The notes beneath the pieces were generated by a model, which worked only from the letters and a program-made list of their open reading frames with translations, was not told where the DNA came from and did not search any database. Source: JBGPOS01 sp041488155 (lineage in GTDB: Bacteria; Chloroflexota; Dehalococcoidia; Tepidiformales; Tepidiformaceae). Taken from it: a DNA stretch of 30,241 nucleotides. This document shows positions 7,408 through 13,796 of the stretch, one piece after another; the stretch's first letter is position 1; every line of letters begins with the position of its first letter. The stretch lies in contig JBGPOS010000049.1 in assembly GCA_041488155.1 (NCBI GenBank), positions 1-30,241 of the forward strand. The letters run 5' to 3'. The translations under genes were made by a program, and so were the position numbers.

Positions 7408-8610
7408 ATGCGTTTTACGGACACACCCGAGCTCGCCCAGTGGCGCTCGACCGTGCGGTCGTTCGTCAAGGACAACTGGACAACGGGCGGGGAGAGCGAC
7501 TACGAGACTGAGATGGCGACGCCGGCCAACGTCGACCGCGAGCGGTTCGCGGTGCAGCAGGCGAAGACCACGGCGTGGCTCGACAAGCTGGGGGCCAACG
7601 GGTGGCTGGCGCCGGCGTGGCCGAAGAAGTACGGCGGGGCGGACATGTCGGTCCTCGAGCAGTTCGTGCTCAGCCAGGAGTTGCACGAGGTCGGGGCGCC
7701 AACGAGCCGTCAGATGCTCAACCTGGTCGGCCCGACCATCATGCTCCACGGCACGGACGAGCAGAAGGCCGAGCACCTGCCGCCGATGTTGAAGGGCGAG
7801 GTGGCGTGGTGCCAGGGCTTCAGCGAACCGGGATCGGGTTCGGACCTGGCGAGCCTGCAGACGCGTGCGGTCCGCGACGGCGATGATTATGTCGTGAACG
7901 GGCAGAAGATCTGGACGTCGGGAGCTCACCGGGCCGATTGGATCTTCATGATGGCCCGGACCGACCCGGATGCGCCGAAGCATCGGGGCATCAGCTACCT
8001 GCTGTTGAGCATGAAGTCGCCGGGGGTGACCGTGCGGCCGTTAATCAACCTGGCTGGCGGGCACGTCTTCAACGAGGTCTTCTTCGAAGACGTACGGGTG
8101 CCGGTTCGCAACCGCGTGGGGGAAGAGAACCGGGGTTGGTACGTAGGGACGACGACCCTTGACTTCGAGCGTTCGAACATCGCGCGTGCGATCAACGCAC
8201 AGAAGTCGGTCGACGGCCTTGGACGATACCTTCGCGACAGGTCGAAGGCGGGGCAGCCCGTGTCGGCGGCGTACCGGCTCGAAGTAGCCGACCGTGCAGT
8301 GGAGACGGCTGTGTGCGCGCTGCTTTCGTTCGTCGTGATCTCCATCCAGGCCCGGGGGGGCGTACCGAACATGGAAGCGAGCATGTGCAAGATGTACGGC
8401 TCGGAGCTTTCGCAGCGGATCGCCTGGACATCGATGCACGTGACGGGGATGAACGGTCAGCTCCGAAGTCCTGACGCGATGGCGGGGGCGAGCAACATCC
8501 GGGCCGCGATGAGCTACATGAGCACGGTACCCGCGACGATCGCTGCGGGCACAAGCGAAATCCAGCGGAACATCATCGCGACGCGCGGGCTGGGGCTGCC
8601 GCGAGGGTAG
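7408..8610 (+). CDS. Acyl-CoA dehydrogenase, FadE-like (second copy)
   Basis: 400 residues of an acyl-CoA dehydrogenase, FAD-dependent, feeding electrons to an electron-transfer flavoprotein. The flavin/substrate signature is FSEPGSGSDLASLQT followed by NGQKIWTS, and the C-terminus ends IAAGTSEIQ then TRGLGLPR, nearly the same ending as the protein at 2533-3681. It is a paralogue of that gene, not a repeat; the N-terminal domains differ. At the position where the first copy has Glu361 this one has Ala379, so the two may not use the same base, or one may be a partner subunit as in the mycobacterial FadE heterotetramers. That last point is inference. Start ATG 7408 is well supported by the ribosome site and the box upstream. 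Confidence 0.95.
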   Translation: MRFTDTPELAQWRSTVRSFVKDNWTTGGESDYETEMATPANVDRERFAVQQAKTTAWLDKLGANGWLAPAWPKKYGGADMSVLEQFVLSQELHEVGAPTSRQMLNLVGPTIMLHGTDEQKAEHLPPMLKGEVAWCQGFSEPGSGSDLASLQTRAVRDGDDYVVNGQKIWTSGAHRADWIFMMARTDPDAPKHRGISYLLLSMKSPGVTVRPLINLAGGHVFNEVFFEDVRVPVRNRVGEENRGWYVGTTTLDFERSNIARAINAQKSVDGLGRYLRDRSKAGQPVSAAYRLEVADRAVETAVCALLSFVVISIQARGGVPNMEASMCKMYGSELSQRIAWTSMHVTGMNGQLRSPDAMAGASNIRAAMSYMSTVPATIAAGTSEIQRNIIATRGLGLPRG

Positions 8611-8640
8611 CTCCACTTGGGGTTCAGACGGATCGCGAGA

Positions 8641-8904
8641 TCAGCCGCCGCCGATCGCGGGCAGGATTGCGACCTCTGACGCCGGCCCGAGGGGTTCGTG
8701 GAGGGGATAGCCTGCGGCTTCGCTATCGATAGCGATAGCCAATGCCGGGCGGACGGCGCCGTTCTCTACCACCCGGTCGTAGAACCCGGGGCAGCGAACA
8801 TCGAGGGCCCGAAGCACCTCGCCAAGGGTCGCGCCCGGAACTTCGAGACGGGCCGCACCGGCGCAGAAGTCGCGGAGCGATGAGGGCACGAGGACTGTTG
8901 CCAT
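8641..8904 (-). CDS. MoaD/ThiS-family small sulfur-carrier-like protein
   Basis: 87 residues with the beta-grasp pattern of MoaD/ThiS: a first strand VLVPSSLRDF, the helix TLGEVLRALDVRCPG, a middle AIDSE segment, a PLxxxxEVAILPAI segment and a C-terminus that ends in Gly-Gly-Gly exactly at the stop codon. In MoaD and ThiS the terminal Gly-Gly is adenylated and carries a thiocarboxylate; MoaD is the small subunit of molybdopterin synthase. It is the last gene of the molybdenum hydroxylase operon, 4 bases after the aspartic protease stop, which favours a role in molybdopterin or its sulfuration over thiamin. There is no MoaE partner in the window. ThiS or a tungsten-type variant remain possible. 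Confidence 0.8.
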   Translation of the reverse strand: MATVLVPSSLRDFCAGAARLEVPGATLGEVLRALDVRCPGFYDRVVENGAVRPALAIAIDSEAAGYPLHEPLGPASEVAILPAIGGG

Positions 8905-8908
8905 CGGT

Positions 8909-9262
8909 CTAGGCGAGCAGCATGCGCATCGGATGGAGCGTCCGTGTGAATGGGTTCAGGACGAGCCCGAGATTCTCGAGGGTGACGGAACCGAGCAGGG
9001 CCTCGTCCCCCGGTTCGCCGAGGATCACTGGCGAGTGGCCTGAGCCGAGATCAAGCCGGAAGAGGCACTCCGAAACTCCGCGATCGATCGTCGTCCCGTC
9101 TGCGAGAACAGCGGTGATCGTCCTGGTCGGCTCGAGCCCAAGATCGGTCCAGACAGCGTGCGGCAGAAGCGAATACGTTGCGCCGCTGTCAACGAGGAAG
9201 CGGACGGAGCGCTGGCGACCGGAAGGTCCGGAGACCAGCGCATCGATGAAAGTGATGCCCAA
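8909..9262 (-). CDS. Retropepsin-like clan AA aspartic protease
   Basis: 117 residues with a single retropepsin-type half site: FLVDSGATYSLLP puts the catalytic aspartate at residue 25 in the D-S-G-A motif, followed by the strand pattern LADGTTIDRG, and then LLGSVTLENLGLVLNP near the end as in clan AA proteins of bacteria. Such proteins dimerise to form one active site. The length is normal for these stand-alone bacterial proteins, whose targets are mostly unknown. It has no signal peptide or membrane segment. The gene begins 9 bases after the stop of the molybdopterin subunit gene and is followed after 4 bases by the MoaD-like gene, so it is part of that operon. A processing or quality-control role for the enzyme complex is only a guess from context. 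Confidence 0.85.
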   Translation of the reverse strand: MGITFIDALVSGPSGRQRSVRFLVDSGATYSLLPHAVWTDLGLEPTRTITAVLADGTTIDRGVSECLFRLDLGSGHSPVILGEPGDEALLGSVTLENLGLVLNPFTRTLHPMRMLLA

Positions 9263-9271
9263 GAACTGCTC

Positions 9272-11536
9272 CTAGGAGAGGCCGTTCAACGCCTCGACGA
9301 TGCGGCGCGGGGACATGGGGAGGTCGGTGAAGCGGTGGCCAGTGGCATCGGCGATGGCGTTGGCGATGGCTGCGAGCGGCGGCACGATGGGAACCTCACC
9401 GACGCCGCGGACGCCGTAGGGGTGGCCGGGATTCGGTATCTCGAGGACGATCGTGTCGATGCTGGGCACGTCGAGGGCGGTAGGCATGCGGTAGTCGAGG
9501 AAGCTCGAGTTGAGCATGCGGCCGGTCTCGTCGTAGTAGTACTCCTCGTTGAGGGCCCAGCCGATACCCTGGACGACGCCGCCCTGAATCTGGCCTTCGA
9601 CGTAGGAGGGGTGGATAGCAGTGCCCACGTCCTGGACGGCGGTGTAGCGGAGGATCTCGACCTTGCCTGTTTCGGGATCGACTTCGACATCGACGATGTG
9701 GGTGGCGTAGGCGCTACCGACGCCACGCGCGACGAGCGAACCTTTGCCGACGATCGGGCCGCCGGTGCGCGCGGACTGCTTCGCCATCTCTGCGAAGGTG
9801 AGCTCTTTCGTGGAGTCGGTCTTGCAGTGAAGCATGCCATCTTCGTAGAACACATCTTCAGGGGCGCAGCTCCAGAGCTTCGCGGCCCGAGTAATCATCT
9901 GGCGGCGAACGTCCTGGCCGGCTTCGTGGACGGCCATGCCGCTGGCGAAGGTGGTGCGGCTGCCGCCAGTCACGTCGTTGTGACCGATGGAATCGGTGTC
10001 CGCGACCATCGGTCGAACAGAGTCGTAGTCGATGCCGAGGGTCTCAGCGAGTTGCATTGCGAGCGAAGCGCGCGTCCCGCCGATGTCGGTGGATCCTTCG
10101 ACGAGGTTGACGGTGCCATCGGTGTTCACGGCGGCGACCACGGATGATTGCATGCCGGCGTTGAACCAGAAGCCGGAAGCGACGCCGCGGCCGCGATTGG
10201 GCCCCTCGATGGGCGACCGGTAGTGGGGGCTGTCGAGAGCGGCCTGCTGGCATTCTTCGGCCCCGATTCGGCCAAAGGGGACGCCCGTGATCATGCGGGT
10301 GCCTTCGTGTGCGCTGTTCTGGAGGCGGAAGGTGAGGGGGTCGACATGCGACTGCTTTGCGATTTCGTCGATGACAGTTTCGATGGCGAAGGCCGCTGCC
10401 GGTGCGCCGGGGGCGCGATAGGCGGAGGTCTTTGGCTTGTTGACCACGACGTCGTAGGCGTCAATCGCAAAGTTCTCGACGTTGTACGGGGAGAGCATGC
10501 ACATCGCGCCTGCGCCGACGGCCGAACCGGGGTAGGCGCCGGCCTCGTAGGCGAGCGTGGCCTGCACGGCGGTGAGCTTGCCGCCCTTCGCGCCGGCCTT
10601 GAGCTTGATGTACGTGCCGCTCGTGGGGCCGGTGCCTTCGAATACGTCCGTACGGTTCATCAGGATTTTGACAGGGCGGCCCGACTTCTTAGAGAGAAGC
10701 GCGGCGACGGGATCGAGGTAGATCGGGATCTTGCCGCCGAATCCGCCGCCAATCTCCATGGGGATTACGCGGATGCTGGAGATGGGATGACGCAGGACTT
10801 CGGCAACCTGGGCGCGGACGACGAAGGCTCCCTGGGTGCTCGTCCAGATGGTGATGGTGCCGTCGGCATTCCAACTTGCGGTCGAGTTCTGGGGCTCAAT
10901 GTAGCCCTGGTGGACCATCTGGGTGGTGAACTCGTGCTCAATGACGATGTCGGCTTCGGCGAAGGCGGCTTCGACATCGCCACCTACGAATTGATTGACC
11001 GTGGCGATGTTACTTGGCTTCTCGCTGGTCTTGCCGGCCATTGACTTCGTGAAGCGCTTCTCGCTGAGGAGGGGGGCGTCTTCACGCATGGCATCGCGGA
11101 CTTCGAGCACGGGCGGGAGGACTTCGTAGTCGACCACGACGAGCTTGAGGGCGTTCTCGGCGATGTGCGAGCTGGTGGCTGCGATAGCGGCGACGGCGTG
11201 GCCCCGGTAGAGGACTTTCTCGGAGGCGAGGATGTTGTCGCTGAGCTCCTTGAGGTTGACGGCGCCTTCGCCAAGATCCTGCATGGCGTCGGCAGCTGCC
11301 GGAAAGTCCCTGGCGGTGAGGACGGCCATCACTCCCTGGACCTTTTCGGCGGCGGAGGTGTCGATGCGGAGGATGCGGGCGTGGGCGTGGGGGCTGCGAA
11401 GGATGCGGCCATGGATGAGCCCAGGCAATCTGACATCGGCGCCGTACTGAGCCTTGCCGGTGACCTTTTCGACACCGTCGGGGCGGATCGGGCGAGTGCC
11501 GATCACCTTGTATTGCGGCCGTTCCACTGTAGTCAT
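9272..11536 (-). CDS. Xanthine-dehydrogenase-family molybdopterin-binding (large) subunit
   Basis: 754 residues, the normal length for the large subunit of the CoxL/XdhA/HcrA family. The first ~120 residues are the hammerhead domain (GxxxYGADVRLPG). Molybdopterin contacts include GGFGGK at 264-269, and the catalytic glutamate is Glu714 in GVGEVP near the C-terminus. The loop over the metal reads AYRAPGAP (372-379), not the AYRCSFR of form I CO dehydrogenase, so this is not a classical CO oxidiser. The enzyme hydroxylates some aromatic, heterocyclic or aldehyde substrate using water; electrons pass to the 2Fe-2S and FAD subunits. Start ATG 11536 lies 2 bases after the small-subunit stop and behind GGAGGTCA, so translation is probably coupled. 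Substrate unknown. Confidence 0.95.
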   Translation of the reverse strand: MTTVERPQYKVIGTRPIRPDGVEKVTGKAQYGADVRLPGLIHGRILRSPHAHARILRIDTSAAEKVQGVMAVLTARDFPAAADAMQDLGEGAVNLKELSDNILASEKVLYRGHAVAAIAATSSHIAENALKLVVVDYEVLPPVLEVRDAMREDAPLLSEKRFTKSMAGKTSEKPSNIATVNQFVGGDVEAAFAEADIVIEHEFTTQMVHQGYIEPQNSTASWNADGTITIWTSTQGAFVVRAQVAEVLRHPISSIRVIPMEIGGGFGGKIPIYLDPVAALLSKKSGRPVKILMNRTDVFEGTGPTSGTYIKLKAGAKGGKLTAVQATLAYEAGAYPGSAVGAGAMCMLSPYNVENFAIDAYDVVVNKPKTSAYRAPGAPAAAFAIETVIDEIAKQSHVDPLTFRLQNSAHEGTRMITGVPFGRIGAEECQQAALDSPHYRSPIEGPNRGRGVASGFWFNAGMQSSVVAAVNTDGTVNLVEGSTDIGGTRASLAMQLAETLGIDYDSVRPMVADTDSIGHNDVTGGSRTTFASGMAVHEAGQDVRRQMITRAAKLWSCAPEDVFYEDGMLHCKTDSTKELTFAEMAKQSARTGGPIVGKGSLVARGVGSAYATHIVDVEVDPETGKVEILRYTAVQDVGTAIHPSYVEGQIQGGVVQGIGWALNEEYYYDETGRMLNSSFLDYRMPTALDVPSIDTIVLEIPNPGHPYGVRGVGEVPIVPPLAAIANAIADATGHRFTDLPMSPRRIVEALNGLS

Positions 11537-11538
11537 GG

Positions 11539-12018
11539 TTACTTGACCTCCTGCATTTGAAGGGATGCTTTCTGTACTGCCTTGACGATTTTGTCGTAGC
11601 CGGTGCACCGGCAGAGGTTGCCGGCGAGCCAGTAGCGGATGCGGTGCTCGTCGGCGTTCGGTTCTGCTTCGAGGAGGGCTTTGGCGGCGACGATGAAGCC
11701 CGGGGTGCAGATGCCGCACTGGAGGGCGGCCTCTTCGAGGAAGGCGCGCTGGATAGGATGGAGGACGTCGCCTTCGGCGATGCCTTCGATGGTGACGAGC
11801 TCGGCGCCTTCGAGCTCGACGCCGAGGACGCAGCAGGCGTTGACGATTCTGCCGTTCATGAGCACCGAGCAGGCGCCGCAGTTGCCGTTGTTGCAGCCTT
11901 CCTTGGTGCCTGTGAGGCCGAGCTCGTCGCGGAGGACTTCGAGGACGCTCTGTCGAGTCTCGCAGAGGAAATCGACATCGGCGCCGTTGAGGCGGACCTG
12001 GACTTGAGTTCTACGCAT
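11539..12018 (-). CDS. Molybdenum hydroxylase 2Fe-2S (small) subunit
   Basis: 159 residues in two domains. The N-terminal plant-type ferredoxin domain has Cys42, Cys47, Cys50 and Cys62 (GCNNGNCGAC and NACC). The C-terminal four-helix domain has Cys101, Cys104 (QCGICTPG), Cys136 and Cys138 (NLCRCTGY). All eight ligands for the two clusters are present. It carries electrons from the molybdenum centre to FAD. The usual GCDTSQCG is GCNNGNCG here, a mild variant. The start at 12018 is 5 bases after the FAD subunit stop; a GGGAGG lies somewhat far upstream. Middle gene of the M-S-L subunit order typical of CoxMSL operons. Confidence 0.96.
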   Translation of the reverse strand: MRRTQVQVRLNGADVDFLCETRQSVLEVLRDELGLTGTKEGCNNGNCGACSVLMNGRIVNACCVLGVELEGAELVTIEGIAEGDVLHPIQRAFLEEAALQCGICTPGFIVAAKALLEAEPNADEHRIRYWLAGNLCRCTGYDKIVKAVQKASLQMQEVK

Positions 12019-12023
12019 GATGG

Positions 12024-12899
12024 TCAGCGTGCCTCCCGTGCGCGCTGGAGCGCCCCGCGAAGGGCGCGGACGGTGAGGACGGACGTAAGGTGCTTGCGCT
12101 GGGCAAGAGAACCTCGCATGTCGGTGATGGGCGCCGCGACGGTTGCGGCGGCGGCGCCTGCGGCAGCGAACGTCGCTTCGGTCGGGGGTTGACCGACGAG
12201 AGCGTTGACGGCCGCGGGGGCCATGAGCGGGGTCGGCCCGACGGCGCCGAGGGCGACGCGAGCGGCCTCGATGCGGTCGCCTGAGGGGGAGAGCTGGATG
12301 CGAGCACCGGCGCTGGCCACGGCGATGTCCATCTCGTTGCGCGGGATGAAGCGCAGGTAGAAGGCCGCCGACCGTGGTGGCTGGGGCGGAACCTTCACCT
12401 GAATGAGGAGTTCGTTCGGTTGAAGCGCGTTGCGGCCGGGGCCGAGGAAGAAGTCTTCAACTGGGAGCTCGCGGGAGCCGGTGGAGGAGCCGATGAGGAG
12501 ACGGGCGCCGAGAACCATGAGGGCCGGAGCGGAGTCCGCCGCAGGGCTGGCGTTGCAGAGGTTGCCTCCGAGGCTGGCGCGTGACTGGATCTGGATGCCG
12601 CCGATGATGGACGCAGCATCGATGAGGGCGGGCAGGCGCCGCGCGACCGTGGCGTCCTCGTAGATGCGGGCGGCGGGGGTGGCGGCGCCGATTTCGAGGG
12701 TGCCGTCGCGGGTGAAGCCGAGGGCCATGAGCTCGGGGATGTGCTTCACGTCGATGAGCTGGTCACATTGGCGGCGTCCTTCGCGGAGCTGGACGATGAC
12801 ATCGGTGCCACCGGCAAGAACGAGACTTCGCTTGCCGTTGCCAAGATTGGCATAGGCTTCGGGCAGCGACCGCGGGACAAGGTAGTCGAATGCTTCCAT
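12024..12899 (-). CDS. Molybdenum hydroxylase FAD-binding (medium) subunit
   Basis: 291 residues of the CoxM/XdhB family. The FAD-binding strand-loop LAGGTDV is at 28-34 and the second FAD motif SLGGNLCNASP at 109-119; the C-terminal CO-dehydrogenase flavoprotein domain follows. It passes electrons from the iron-sulfur subunit to an external acceptor such as a quinone or NAD. Start ATG 12899 has AAGGAT 7-12 bases upstream; the 14 residues upstream in the same frame lack family resemblance. It is the first gene of a five-gene unit that runs to 8641, with gaps of 5, 2, 9 and 4 bases, driven by the promoter at 12981-13009. Confidence 0.95.
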   Translation of the reverse strand: MEAFDYLVPRSLPEAYANLGNGKRSLVLAGGTDVIVQLREGRRQCDQLIDVKHIPELMALGFTRDGTLEIGAATPAARIYEDATVARRLPALIDAASIIGGIQIQSRASLGGNLCNASPAADSAPALMVLGARLLIGSSTGSRELPVEDFFLGPGRNALQPNELLIQVKVPPQPPRSAAFYLRFIPRNEMDIAVASAGARIQLSPSGDRIEAARVALGAVGPTPLMAPAAVNALVGQPPTEATFAAAGAAAATVAAPITDMRGSLAQRKHLTSVLTVRALRGALQRAREAR

Positions 12900-12980
12900 G
12901 CACGATCCTTCAAGTGAGTAGGGGCCGGGGGGGTGGAACAACCCCGCGCGAGCGGCAAAGGCCGCCAGCCGTTGAGATCG

Positions 12981-13009
12981 ATCATAAAGGAGGGGCGAAC
13001 GACTGTCTT
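12981..13009 (-). promoter_or_regulatory. Sigma-70-like promoter for the molybdenum hydroxylase operon
   Basis: On the minus strand AAGACA (13004-13009) and TATGAT (12981-12986) are 17 bases apart, 4/6 and 5/6 matches to consensus. It lies just after the stop of the upstream phosphodiesterase gene and gives a leader of about 75 bases before ATG 12899. This separates the operon from the gene upstream. Prediction only. Confidence 0.45.
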
Positions 13010-13010
13010 G

Positions 13011-13742
13011 TCAGCGCCCCGCCCAAAGGAACTCAGTCAGCTGGTGGGGGTAGTTGGTGATGATGCCATCGACTCCAGCAGCGGCGAGACGCTCCCAGTC
13101 GGCGGGGGTGTCGGGGGTCCAGGTCCAGACAGTGAGCTGACGGCGCTTGGCGGCAACGACGAGATCGCGGTCGACGCAGGAGTGCTCGACGGATACGGCC
13201 TGCCCATTGCGCTTGAGTACGCCTGTGAAGAGGCGATCGCGCTGGCCGGGTCGAATGGGCGGGGAGATGACCGCGGCCGAAATTCGCGGCTCGGTCTGGC
13301 GCGCGCGCTCAACCATGTCAGGATTGAAGGAGTGAATGGCGCACCAGGCTAGGGCGTCGTGTGAGGCGACTACGGCGATTACCGCATCAACCAGCTTCTG
13401 ATCCTGATCCGGTTCACCGGTGGTACGTTTCAATTCGCACATGACGGTGAGCCGGCCGGCGACAAGAGCGAGGACCTGATCGAGGGTAGGCACGGGCTCC
13501 CCTTCGCCGGCGTCGCAGGACTGGAGGGCGGCCAGGCTGAGCGACCTTACAGGCCCGGAGAGGTTGGTGGTACGGTCGACGGTCTCGTCGTGCATGAGGA
13601 TGGGGACGCCTTCGAGGCAGAGCTGGACATCGATTTCCATGCCGTCGGCGTTGGCGTCGAGGCAGGCACGGACGCCCGCGAGGGTGTTCGCAGGGGCTTC
13701 GCCGGCGGCCGCGGCGTGACCGATTACGAGCGGAGAGGCCAT
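13011..13742 (-). CDS. Glycerophosphodiester phosphodiesterase family protein with altered active-site motif
   Basis: 243 residues of the TIM-barrel GDPD family, which splits glycerophosphodiesters into glycerol 3-phosphate and an alcohol. Metal and acid/base residues are kept: His9, Glu36 and Asp38 (MEIDVQ), His51 (MHDETVDRTT) and Glu103 (MCELKR), and the C-terminal WTWTPDTP / VDGIITNYP motifs are standard. The usual HRGA...PENT entry motif reads HAAAAGEAPANT: the phosphate-binding arginine after His9 and the conserved glutamate of ENT are both alanine. The enzyme could be inactive on usual substrates, or have changed specificity. It has no signal peptide. The gene begins 54 bases after the stop of the VWA protein in the same direction and has a TAAGCT box 7 bases before its ATG, with no ribosome site. 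Confidence 0.9.
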   Translation of the reverse strand: MASPLVIGHAAAAGEAPANTLAGVRACLDANADGMEIDVQLCLEGVPILMHDETVDRTTNLSGPVRSLSLAALQSCDAGEGEPVPTLDQVLALVAGRLTVMCELKRTTGEPDQDQKLVDAVIAVVASHDALAWCAIHSFNPDMVERARQTEPRISAAVISPPIRPGQRDRLFTGVLKRNGQAVSVEHSCVDRDLVVAAKRRQLTVWTWTPDTPADWERLAAAGVDGIITNYPHQLTEFLWAGR

Positions 13743-13749
13743 GAAAGAG

Positions 13750-13755
13750 AGCTTA
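13750..13755 (-). promoter_or_regulatory. Possible leaderless -10 box TAAGCT for the phosphodiesterase gene
   Basis: TAAGCT on the minus strand ends 7 bases before ATG 13742. It fits only the TANNNT core. Taken alone it is weak; it is listed because the same spacing recurs before other genes in this window. Confidence 0.25.
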
Positions 13756-13796
13756 CGCGGCGCCTGGACGGGGGTCACGGGGCGGGGAGCCGGCCT

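Noticed and set aside
9158..11044. Long plus-strand open frames opposite the molybdopterin subunit (9158-10147 and 10148-11044)
   Set aside because: Composition is Gly/Asp/Val-heavy shadow sequence with no motif; the minus strand has complete catalytic motifs.
9272..12899. Operon as aerobic CO dehydrogenase
   Set aside because: The active-site loop is AYRAPGAP and lacks the AYRCSFR cysteine of form I CO dehydrogenase.
12746..12985. Small minus-strand frame beginning at 12985 with ATG and a GGAGG-type sequence nearby
   Set aside because: It overlaps the FAD subunit in another frame, its sequence past 12899 is out-of-frame shadow, and its start overlaps the -10 box.
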